Positions 15,105 to 25,184 of a stretch of 64,000 nt of DNA are shown piece after piece. The position numbers and the translations under genes were made by a program. Origin of the DNA: Streptomyces flavochromogenes (lineage in GTDB: Bacteria; Actinomycetota; Actinomycetes; Streptomycetales; Streptomycetaceae); the NCBI RefSeq assembly GCF_000717595.1, contig NZ_JNZO01000001.1, forward strand, positions 372,001 through 436,000, written 5' to 3'. Every line of letters begins with the position of its first letter. Within the stretch, counting starts at the first letter, position 1. Under the pieces are notes generated by a model. That model did no database searches, was not told the origin of the DNA, and worked only from the letters and a program-made list of their open reading frames with translations.

Positions 15105-16967
15105 TCAGCATTCAGCTGACCGGACCCGCTCGGACGCGAGCACATCCTGGAAGCACACCCGCCTACCGCGAGACCGGGAGGCGCTGCCACACGCCTCCCT
15201 CCCACACTCGCGACGACAGCGACAGGCAGGCCGAGGCATCCCCACCCCTACATCGACTCCGGGGAGAAAACCCCAGTTCAGCGCACCCTCCCCCGCGCCT
15301 TCAGCTGGATCGCCGGGACCTCCGGAGCGTCCAGCCGGTCGCCGTCGCAGCCCTTCACCTCGCCCAACGAGCTGGCGCTGCGGGACGTCATCGCCGAGAC
15401 GGCACGCGAGACCACCGTCCTGGTGGTGGCCCACCGCCTGTCCACGGTCACGAACGCCGAGCGCATCGTCGTCATGGACGCCGGCACGGTCCGTACGATC
15501 GGCACCCATGAGGAACTGGTGGACAGGGACGAGCTGTACACACAGCTGGCCGCGACCCAGCTCCTGACCCCGGCGGGGCGCCCCGGCGGGTAGAGCGGGT
15601 GTCCCCCACCGGCCGCCCCCGCCGCACGGCGGGGCGGAGGTCCACGCAGAGACCACGAGGAGTGCCACGCGTGGATCGGCGCAGCCGGGACGGGCCATGC
15701 GTGCCGAACGTCCCGGCCCGGCCTCATCGGATGTGCTTCGCCGGTTGGTGGCGGCGTTGAGCAACGCGTCCAGCGGTCCGCGGCGGAAGAAGCGGGACCA
15801 GCCCGCGGCGAACGCGATCGCTCCGAGGATGAACAGGAGCACGGGGATCCAGGACGTCTGGCTGCTTTCGCCGGCCGATGTGCCGAGCATGGGCTGGGCG
15901 AGGAAGTGACCGACGTAGGCCGTCAGGGACATGGTGCCCACGGCGATGACGGGTTTCGCCAGGCTGCGCAGGCGCGGCAGGCGGTCCATCAGCACCGTCC
16001 CGCCCATGATCACGAGGATGGCGACGCCCACGCTGCCGACGATGTCGAACGTGGTGCCGCTGTGCGGCCCGGCGGACAGCAGTTCCGAGGCCGCCCGCCG
16101 GGGGGCCTCGAAGGATCCGCTGCCGAAGGACGACGCCTTCTCGAACCCGGCGGACGACTTCCCGTCCTCCGCCATGCTGCGCAGCGCGTCCTTGCCCGCC
16201 GGCAGCAGGGACAGGCCGTACGCGCCGACGGTCAGAGCGGCACCGAGCGCGGCCAGGCGACGCTGGACGGGGACGGACGACAGGTCGAGGCGGCCCAGCG
16301 CCATGCCTGCGACCACGAACGACATCCACGTGATCGTTGGATGGAAGCCGGTGAGCAGCAGGTCGAGCACGCCGACCTCGCTGATCTTCTTGAGCGGGTC
16401 GTAGGCGTCGATGGTCTGCTGGACGGACTCGCTGAGCCGCGAGTTCAGGACGAACGCCAGCTGGGGTGTGACGAGCGCGAGCCCGGCCGCGGTGATCGCC
16501 AGTGCCTTGGCGGACAGCCGCAGCAGGGGCAGGGCGAGGAGGAAGTAGACACCGTAGAAGCCGAGGATGATCACTCCCCCGTACTCCATCGCCAGCCCGG
16601 TGCCCAGCGCCAGCAGGACCACGGCGCGGATCGCGATCCGGGCCTTCGCCTGCCGACCCGCCAGGCCGGTCTTCGGCTCACGGCGCCCGGCGATCAGCAT
16701 CAGCGAGAACCCGGCGAGGGTGGCGAACAGAACCGACGAGTGGCCGTCGGCAAGATACCGGACCCATCTGGCGACGCCGTCCGTGGCCGACAGCGGCGGG
16801 CCGATGTGCACGATGTACATGCCGAACACCGCCAGCGCGCGGGCCAGATCCACCCCGACCAGGCGCCCCGTCGAGGGACCTCCGGAGAGCTTCCTGGGAC
16901 TCGGTCGAAGAGCGGGGCAGTGGAGGCGAGTTCTCCTGCGGCGGCTATATCTGTGTGATACGGACAA
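15105..16967 (-). CDS. DUF418/HGSNAT-like multi-pass membrane protein with abnormal C-terminal extension
   Basis: From about residue 35 the protein reads RLVGVDLARALAVFGMYIVH, the entry of the DUF1624/DUF418 membrane acyltransferase-like family, and it continues with about ten hydrophobic segments to FFRRGPLDALLNAATNRRS near 15727, where such proteins end. No stop is found there: the frame stays open another 620 bases to 15105, adding about 205 hydrophilic residues encoded antisense to the ABC remnant. The start is uncertain. I took TTG 16967; GTG 16853 would cut into the conserved motif, and an ATG at 16996 is in another frame. It may be a decaying gene. Its function is unknown. Confidence 0.6.
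   Translation of the reverse strand: MSVSHRYSRRRRTRLHCPALRPSPRKLSGGPSTGRLVGVDLARALAVFGMYIVHIGPPLSATDGVARWVRYLADGHSSVLFATLAGFSLMLIAGRREPKTGLAGRQAKARIAIRAVVLLALGTGLAMEYGGVIILGFYGVYFLLALPLLRLSAKALAITAAGLALVTPQLAFVLNSRLSESVQQTIDAYDPLKKISEVGVLDLLLTGFHPTITWMSFVVAGMALGRLDLSSVPVQRRLAALGAALTVGAYGLSLLPAGKDALRSMAEDGKSSAGFEKASSFGSGSFEAPRRAASELLSAGPHSGTTFDIVGSVGVAILVIMGGTVLMDRLPRLRSLAKPVIAVGTMSLTAYVGHFLAQPMLGTSAGESSQTSWIPVLLFILGAIAFAAGWSRFFRRGPLDALLNAATNRRSTSDEAGPGRSARMARPGCADPRVALLVVSAWTSAPPCGGGGRWGTPALPAGAPRRGQELGRGQLCVQLVPVHQFLMGADRTDRAGVHDDDALGVRDRGQAVGHHQDGGLACRLGDDVPQRQLVGRGEGLRRRPAGRSGGPGDPAEGAGEGALNWGFLPGVDVGVGMPRPACRCRRECGREACGSASRSRGRRVCFQDVLASERVRSAEC
15336..15593 (+). pseudogene. Remnant of the C-terminal end of an ABC exporter ATPase
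   Basis: From about 15366 the plus strand reads NELALRDVIAETARETTV, then VLVVAHRLSTVTNAERIV, the H-loop (switch His) region of an ABC-exporter nucleotide-binding domain, then GTHEELV and a TAG at 15591-15593. The Walker A, signature motif and Walker B that should come before are missing, and upstream codons read as low-complexity sequence, so only about 75 residues survive. There is no start codon or ribosome site. It is a relic of a fused multidrug-type ABC gene and lies antisense to the tail of the DUF418-type gene. Confidence 0.8.
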
Positions 16968-17098
16968 TCTCCGGGCGCCGCCAGGAAGCGGACCATCCGA
17001 CGGGCTTCGGTGAGATCCCCGCCGACCGGCCGGGACCAGCCCCGCCGAGTGGCGGAACGGCGCCCAGGACGGTTCGCGGGCCCGGACGGCCCACCGTC

Positions 17099-17626
17099 CT
17101 ACTTGATGACGGCGTTGGCCACCACGACCACGAGGCCGAGCAACGCGTCCACCGTGCCGATCCCCACGGCGGAGCCCCAGGTGCGACCGGCGGCGCGGGC
17201 CGCGGACAGACCCCAGGCGAACAGCAGCACCACGTTCACGGCGAAGACCACGCACTCGACGTCCGCCGTGGGCCACCATCCCCAGGCGGCGCCGAGCAGC
17301 ACGCCCAGCGTCGGCACCGTCGCCACCACCAACGGCCACTCGGACAGCAACAGCCGCACCCCGGCGCGCACACCGTGATGGGTCCGGTCGCCACGCAGGG
17401 CCATCAGATGCGCGTAGCCGTGGGCCAAGGCCGAGGCGAAAGCCGTCACCAGGAGCCATTGGGCGCTGTTGAACCGATCGGCGGGCGCCGTCTCACCCTG
17501 TTCCGTCAGGGCGGCCACCATGGAACTGGCCAGCACCGCCCCGTACACACCCCCGAAGAGCACACGGGGTCGCGCCGCACAGCGACGCAGAGCGCGGACG
17601 GGCTGACGCAGGAACGGGCGGGGCAT
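17099..17626 (-). CDS. Small membrane protein of unknown function
   Basis: A protein of 175 residues that I do not recognise. It has a basic N-terminus and four or five hydrophobic segments, among them VLFGGVYGAVLASSMVAAL, the region after LLSEWPLVVATVPTLGVLLG, and CVVFAVNVVLLFAWGLSAA. A histidine-rich turn AHGYAHLMAL lies between the second and third segments. GAGGA precedes the ATG by ten bases. It is divergent from the two-component genes and separated from them by a region with a strong hairpin. Confidence 0.65.
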   Translation of the reverse strand: MPRPFLRQPVRALRRCAARPRVLFGGVYGAVLASSMVAALTEQGETAPADRFNSAQWLLVTAFASALAHGYAHLMALRGDRTHHGVRAGVRLLLSEWPLVVATVPTLGVLLGAAWGWWPTADVECVVFAVNVVLLFAWGLSAARAAGRTWGSAVGIGTVDALLGLVVVVANAVIK

Positions 17627-17701
17627 GACGGGGTCGTCCTCGAACGGTAGGGAAACGGCTGCGGCCCGCGGACTCGTGCGGGCCCATGGACCGACTCCAG
17701 C

Positions 17702-17740
17702 GCACGAAGGACGACGGACACCATCCGCCGTCCTTCGTGC
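17702..17740. repeat. 17-bp-arm inverted repeat in a divergent intergenic region
   Basis: The left arm 17702-17718 (GCACGAAGGACGACGGA) pairs with the right arm 17724-17740 with one mismatch and a five-base loop. A second small inverted repeat, CCCGCC-GACA-GGCGGG, follows at 17745-17760. The 329-base region 17627-17955 lies between the divergent membrane-protein gene and the response-regulator gene and holds no other gene. The repeat may be an operator, an attenuator or a terminator for transcripts entering from either side. Confidence 0.6.
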
Positions 17741-17955
17741 ACTGCCCGCCGACAGGCGGGATCGTCCCCCCGGAACGGCTGGAGCCGACCCGCCGGATGT
17801 CCACACTCCACGGTCATCGCGCCACCGCGTACCCTGCCGGACGTACTGTCGACGGCAGGCGATCACCGTACGAGAGCGTGTACGCCCCGGGTGCGGGTGC
17901 CGACACGGATCGCCGAGAGGCCGGACGGAGCAGACGAGTGTGAGGCGGAACGCCG

Positions 17956-18636
17956 GTGATCCGGGTAGTGGTGGTGGATGACGAGGCCCTGGTGCGGTCC
18001 GGTTTCCAGATGATCCTGAACGCGTCCGCCGACATCGAGGTCGTCGCGACCGCGGAGGGGGCGCAGGCGGCCGACGTCATCCGGCGCGAGAGGCCGGACG
18101 TCGTACTCCTCGACATCCGCATGCCGGACGTGGACGGCCTGACCGTCCTGCGGAAGATCCAGGAACTGGCCGCACCGCCGCACGTCGCCATGCTGACCAC
18201 CTTCGACACCGACGAGTACATCCTCACCGCGCTGCGGTCGGGTGCCGCCGGCTTCCTGCTCAAGGACACCGAACCCGAGCAGCTCGCCCAGCTCGTGCGC
18301 ACCCTGGCCGCCGGCGGGGTGGTGATGTCCCCGAAAGCCTCACGCGCGCTGCTGCGCGGTCATCCTGGGGCGGGAGCACCCCAGGACGCGGAGGTGGCAC
18401 GGGTGAACCTGCTCAGCGACCGGGAGCGCGCCGTCCTCGTCCTGGTCGCGGAAGGACTGTCCAACGCCGAGATCGGCACCCGTATCCATCTGAGCGCGGG
18501 CACCGTCAAGGACCACGTCAGCTCGATCCTGAACAAACTGCGGGTCGCCGGCCGTGTCCAGGCCGCACTGCTCGCCGAGCGCGCCGGACTGCTCGGCAGG
18601 AACGGCGACAACCCGTCACGGGACAACGGGCGATGA
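17956..18636 (+). CDS. NarL/LuxR-type response regulator
   Basis: Two-domain response regulator of 226 residues. The receiver has the acidic pair DDE at 8-10, phospho-acceptor Asp53 in LLDIRMPDVDG, the conserved Thr in MLTTF, and Lys in FLLKDTEP. The C-terminal LuxR helix-turn-helix reads LLSDRERAVLVLVAEGLSNAEIG followed by AGTVKDHVSSIL. It starts at GTG with a good distance to GCGGAACG; its stop overlaps the kinase start in ATGA, so the pair is coupled. The stimulus is unknown. A target could be the divergent membrane protein. Confidence 0.92.
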   Translation: MIRVVVVDDEALVRSGFQMILNASADIEVVATAEGAQAADVIRRERPDVVLLDIRMPDVDGLTVLRKIQELAAPPHVAMLTTFDTDEYILTALRSGAAGFLLKDTEPEQLAQLVRTLAAGGVVMSPKASRALLRGHPGAGAPQDAEVARVNLLSDRERAVLVLVAEGLSNAEIGTRIHLSAGTVKDHVSSILNKLRVAGRVQAALLAERAGLLGRNGDNPSRDNGR

Positions 18637-19754
18637 GCACGGGCCGGGCACTGTGGCGGCGCGTACCCCCCTGGGCCGTCGACGGGGGTCTCGTCGTCCT
18701 CGCCGTGCTCGACGCCTGGATCAACCTCTACGGCGAGGGGACCCCTCTCGTCTGGGCCTGCGTCGCCCTCGGCAGCACGGCGTTGTTCCTGCGCAGGCGC
18801 TTCCCGCTTGCCGTCTTCCTGTTCACCCTGCCCATGACCCTTTTCATGGACGTCGCGGTCGCGCCGATCACCGCCCTGTACACACTGGCCGCGTCCACCC
18901 GCAACCGACCGATGCTGGCCGGCTGTGCCCTGCTGAACGCGGGGGTGGACACCCTCGTCTGGCCGTTGTCCGACGCGTTCGACGGCGACCGGACATGGAC
19001 GCTCGTCCAGTTCGTCTACACGCTGGCCACGGCCGTCGCCCCCGTCCTGTTCGGCCAGCTCGTGCAGGCCCGGCACGACGTGGCCCGACAGCTCGTCGAG
19101 GTCGAAGAGGCCCGGGAACACGAACGTGCCCTGCACGCCCAGACCGTCCTCGCCAGCGAGCGCGCCCAACTCGCCCGCGAGATGCACGACGTCGTCTCCC
19201 ACCAGGTCAGCCTCATCGCCGTACAGGCCGGAGCGATGCAGGTGGCCGCCAAGGACCTCGACGCCCGAGAGGCGGCTCGCACCATCCGCACCCTGAGCAC
19301 GAACACCCTGGACGAACTCCGCCACATGGTCACCCTGCTCCGCGCCTCAGGCGGCAGGGAAACCGCACTCACCCCCCAGCCCACCCTCGCCGACCTCCGG
19401 CAGCTCATCGCCAACAGCGGCATCGAGACCACCCTGGCCGGGGAGCTTCCCGCCGGCATCAGCACCACCGCTCAGCGCACCGTCTACCGTACGGTCCAGG
19501 AAGCACTCACCAACGTGCGTAAACACGCCCCCGGCGCCCGCGCCGAGGTACGCCTGTGGCACGACGCTCACCACTTCGGCGTCACCGTGACCAACACCGC
19601 CCCCACCCGCCCGTCTGTCGCCCTGCCCAGCGCCCGCCACGGCCTCATCGGTCTCAAGGAACGCGCCGAACTGCTCGACGGCATCCTCACCGCCGAATCC
19701 ACCCCACAGGGCGGGTACAAGGTCGAACTACGAGCCCCCGCCCGGTCCGACTGA
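18633..19754 (+). CDS. Sensor histidine kinase, NarX/DesK-like (HisKA_3)
   Basis: A kinase of 373 residues. Residues 15-145 form four to five membrane segments with short loops and no large sensor domain, so the signal is probably sensed within or at the membrane. A coiled segment leads to the phosphorylation box AREMHDVVSHQVSL with His185, and the ATPase region has TVYRTVQEALTNVRKHAP (N box) and HGLIGLKERAELLDG (G box). This is the usual Streptomyces partner of NarL-type regulators. It is coupled to the regulator gene and followed by a hairpin terminator. Confidence 0.92.
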   Translation: MSTGRALWRRVPPWAVDGGLVVLAVLDAWINLYGEGTPLVWACVALGSTALFLRRRFPLAVFLFTLPMTLFMDVAVAPITALYTLAASTRNRPMLAGCALLNAGVDTLVWPLSDAFDGDRTWTLVQFVYTLATAVAPVLFGQLVQARHDVARQLVEVEEAREHERALHAQTVLASERAQLAREMHDVVSHQVSLIAVQAGAMQVAAKDLDAREAARTIRTLSTNTLDELRHMVTLLRASGGRETALTPQPTLADLRQLIANSGIETTLAGELPAGISTTAQRTVYRTVQEALTNVRKHAPGARAEVRLWHDAHHFGVTVTNTAPTRPSVALPSARHGLIGLKERAELLDGILTAESTPQGGYKVELRAPARSD

Positions 19755-19832
19755 GCCGGCCGCGCAAGCAGCCCCCGAGGCGTGTCGGCAACGGGTCGCC
19801 CCTCCCGGGGGGGGGAGGCCGTAGCACCTGCC

Positions 19833-19861
19833 GGGGCCGCAGGCGCCGTGCCTGCGGCCCC
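19833..19861. terminator. Hairpin terminator between convergent genes
   Basis: GGGGCCGCAGGC (19833-19844) and its perfect complement (19850-19861) enclose a five-base loop. It lies between the kinase stop at 19754 and the GH74 stop at 19876 and could stop transcription from both sides. There is no T-run, as usual in high-GC actinomycetes. Confidence 0.75.
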
Positions 19862-19875
19862 GCTGGGGGGGAGGG

Positions 19876-22500
19876 TCAGGACGGGTCGCCGTACTGGAGG
19901 CCGCGTCCGTTGGTGCCGACGTACACGCGGCCGTAGGTGTCGGGGTCGCCGGTGACGACGCCGACGCCTCCGATGGCGCCCCACTGGTGGGCGTCGTCGT
20001 TGACGCGGAGCCAGGTGGCGCCCTTGTCGGTGGAGCGGAAGACGCCGGTGACGTCCTTGACCGTACCGATCAGATAGAGGGCCTGGTAGGAGGCGCCGGG
20101 TGCGGCCTTGCCGAAGCCGAGGGCGGACGCGGACCGCACCGTGGCGAGCGTGGTGAAGGTGCGGCCGCCGTCGGTGGAGTGCAGCAGCCCCTGGCCGCCG
20201 CCGGCGATCCACAGGTCTCCGGCGACGCCGGGGACGGCCGTGAGCCGGCCGGCGGGCAGGTTCGTGGCGCGGGCGGTGAAGGTCGCGCCGCCGTCGGTGC
20301 TGGCGTGGAGCGTGCCGCCGGACAGTGAGTAGAAGGTCCTGGCCGAGGAGCGGTCGGCGACGACGACGGCGCCGGTGCCCAGGCCGCGGACCTTGGACCA
20401 GCCGGCCCCCTTGTCGGCCGAGCGGTACGGGGCCTGGCCGGCCTGGGTCCAGACGATGGTGGAGCCGTCCGCCGCAAGCGCGACATGGCCGTCCTGGGCG
20501 CCGGCCGCCGGCTCCGTCTTGAAGCCGGTCCAGCTGATGCCGCCGTCGGTGGAGTAGGCGCCGTCCTGCGCGCCGCCCCGGCCGACGCGGACCATCATCG
20601 AGGGGTTGGCCTGGGCGAAGTCGATGTCGGTGCTGTTGGTCATCATCGGGTTGTTCAGCCGCCCGGCGGGCACCTTGGTCAGGTCGTCATGGCGGAAGCC
20701 GCCTTGGTCACCCATGGCGGTGATGACGGTGGCTCCGCCGGGCGGGGCGATCGCGTCCATCAGCGCGGTCTCCTCCAGCCCTCGGGCACCCATGCTCCAG
20801 TGGCTGGTGCCTCCGCGGTCGGAGGCGTCGGCGTCCTTGCTGCGCAGGATGCCGTTGCCGGTGCCGTACAGCACGTGCCCGGAGTTGAAGGGGTCGATGG
20901 CCAGGGCGGTCATCCAGTGCCCGGTGTGGGTACCGACGTAGGGAGCGGCGGAGGCGTCCCGTACCGATTTCCCGGCCAGTGGCTTCCAGGTCGTGCCGCC
21001 GTCGGTGGACCGGTAGATCTCGTCCTCGGGCCACCAGCGGCCGAGGGTGGTGACCATCACCGTGGACGGCTTCTGCGGGTCGACGGACAGGCCGGAGAAC
21101 CCGTAGTCGCCCTGGGACGGGGAGATGTTCTCCCAGGCCCCGCCGGCCGGCGTGTGCTTCCACACCGAACCCGCCGTCACGCCGTTGGGTCCGAGGGCGT
21201 TGGTGTACGTCAGGTACAGCGAGCCGTCACCGGAGAGCACGCCGTGCTGCGGCAGCTGTCCTGTGGGCTGCCCGGGGACGGCCTGCCAGGTGCTGCCGCC
21301 GTCGGTGGAGCGGTACAGGGACGTGGACCTGTCGGCGACACCGACGTAGATCGTCCTGCTGCCGGCCGGACCGTACGTCACGAAGGAGATGCCCGCGCCG
21401 CTGCTCGCCCCGTCCTTGACGGGGAACGAGGAGACCTGCCGCCATGTCACACCGCTGTCCGTGCTGCGCCACAGGCCGTTCTTGCGGGTGCCCAGCAGCA
21501 GGGTGCGGTTGTCCGACGGGTCGATCACGAGCCGTTCGCCCGCCCCGCGGCCGTCCTCGTTGCCGCCCAGCTTGAACGGCAGCTCAGTGCGCTGGAAGGT
21601 GCGGCCCCGGTCGGTGGAGCGCAGGATCGCGCCGTTGCCGGCCCACTCGTTGGTGTAGGTGCCCGCCGCGAGGTAGAGGCGGTTCGAATCCACGGGGTCA
21701 GTGGCCAGCGCGTCGATGCCGAGCAGGTTCCAGTCCTTCTCGCCGAGCCAGTCGGTCAGCGGGATCCACTGCTCGGCACCGGTGTCCCAACGGTAGGCGC
21801 CGCCCATGTCGGTACGCGCGTACAGCAGACCCTTCTCCCGCGGGTTGAACACCAGCCCGGTGACGTAACCGCCGCCGACCACCTGGGCGTTCCTCCACGT
21901 GTACGGTCCGGTCCCGGTGGCTGGCGCCTCGGCCGTCTTCACCAGCTTCCACTGCTGGTTGGTGCTGCCATGGCCGCCGTACTGGATGACCGCCGCGCCG
22001 TCGGCCGTGGAGCCTCCGGAGACGTCCAGGACCTGACCGCTCCTGCGGGAGGTGAAGGTGACGGCGCCGGAATCGCTCACCTCGTCGATCCGCCACTCCT
22101 GGGAGGCGGAGGGGCTGTCGGTCTGCTGCTCGGCGGCGGCCGCCTGTGCGGTCGCATCGCCGGCTATGCCCAGCACCTTGCCGCTGTTGCGGTTCACCAG
22201 CTCGTAGTAGCCGTCGCCGGTGGGCCGCAGCCGCCACTGCTGGTTGGCGGTGTTCTGGTCGGTCCACTGCTGGATGCGGGTGCCGTCGGCGGTGGAGAAG
22301 GCGTTGACGTCCAGGGCCTTGCCGCTGTGCACGGAGAGCAGCCGGTAGTAGGCGTTGGCGTCGACCGTCGCGGCCTGCGAGTCCTCCTGGGTGAACAGGA
22401 GGTACGGGACGACGGCGGCGGGCACACCGAGCAGCAGGGCGGTGGCGCTCCAGCGACGACGGTGACGCCCGCGGCGCGCGCCGTTCGTGGGGTTGTTCAT
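19876..22500 (-). CDS. Secreted GH74 xyloglucanase with N-terminal ricin-type domain
   Basis: Secreted enzyme of 874 residues that cuts the xyloglucan backbone. An Arg-rich start and hydrophobic segment (WSATALLLGVPAAVVPYLLF) are the export signal. Residues about 42-195 form a beta-trefoil with three NQQW/SQEW-type QxW repeats (ricin-type lectin, CBM13-like). From about 205 the two-propeller GH74 fold is seen as repeated sialidase-like Asp boxes (LRSTDRGRTF, YRSTDGGSTW, YRSTDGGTTW, HSTDGGRTF), with DMGGAYRW near the start as in GH74. AAGGAG precedes the ATG. GH74 enzymes more often carry a CBM2; the N-terminal trefoil here matches the one in the GH62 enzyme at 26928-28403. It lies 40 bases after the GH10-GH62 gene. 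Confidence 0.93.
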   Translation of the reverse strand: MNNPTNGARRGRHRRRWSATALLLGVPAAVVPYLLFTQEDSQAATVDANAYYRLLSVHSGKALDVNAFSTADGTRIQQWTDQNTANQQWRLRPTGDGYYELVNRNSGKVLGIAGDATAQAAAAEQQTDSPSASQEWRIDEVSDSGAVTFTSRRSGQVLDVSGGSTADGAAVIQYGGHGSTNQQWKLVKTAEAPATGTGPYTWRNAQVVGGGYVTGLVFNPREKGLLYARTDMGGAYRWDTGAEQWIPLTDWLGEKDWNLLGIDALATDPVDSNRLYLAAGTYTNEWAGNGAILRSTDRGRTFQRTELPFKLGGNEDGRGAGERLVIDPSDNRTLLLGTRKNGLWRSTDSGVTWRQVSSFPVKDGASSGAGISFVTYGPAGSRTIYVGVADRSTSLYRSTDGGSTWQAVPGQPTGQLPQHGVLSGDGSLYLTYTNALGPNGVTAGSVWKHTPAGGAWENISPSQGDYGFSGLSVDPQKPSTVMVTTLGRWWPEDEIYRSTDGGTTWKPLAGKSVRDASAAPYVGTHTGHWMTALAIDPFNSGHVLYGTGNGILRSKDADASDRGGTSHWSMGARGLEETALMDAIAPPGGATVITAMGDQGGFRHDDLTKVPAGRLNNPMMTNSTDIDFAQANPSMMVRVGRGGAQDGAYSTDGGISWTGFKTEPAAGAQDGHVALAADGSTIVWTQAGQAPYRSADKGAGWSKVRGLGTGAVVVADRSSARTFYSLSGGTLHASTDGGATFTARATNLPAGRLTAVPGVAGDLWIAGGGQGLLHSTDGGRTFTTLATVRSASALGFGKAAPGASYQALYLIGTVKDVTGVFRSTDKGATWLRVNDDAHQWGAIGGVGVVTGDPDTYGRVYVGTNGRGLQYGDPS

Positions 22501-22540
22501 GAGGGGGGTGTTCTCCTTGGGTAACCGTGGATCGGGCGGG

Positions 22541-25001
<2,461 letters not shown>

Positions 25002-25184
25002 TGGAGGCTGCCGAACTCGCGGTCGCGTAACAGAAAAGTCGCGCCGCCCGGAAGTTCGCTCAGTGACGCATGTCGCAGGCAGAAAGCGTTATGCCGAGCC
25101 CCGCGGTTCGGTCGTCCCCGCGGAGGCGGTGCAAGGCACCCGCCTCACTGCCTGGTGGGAAACGGCATGGCGCAGGAGCGACTC

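Noticed and set aside
15020..15511. Plus-strand frame of 163 codons in the decayed region
   Set aside because: It is in a different frame from the recognisable ABC-exporter remnant and has no family motif or ribosome site.
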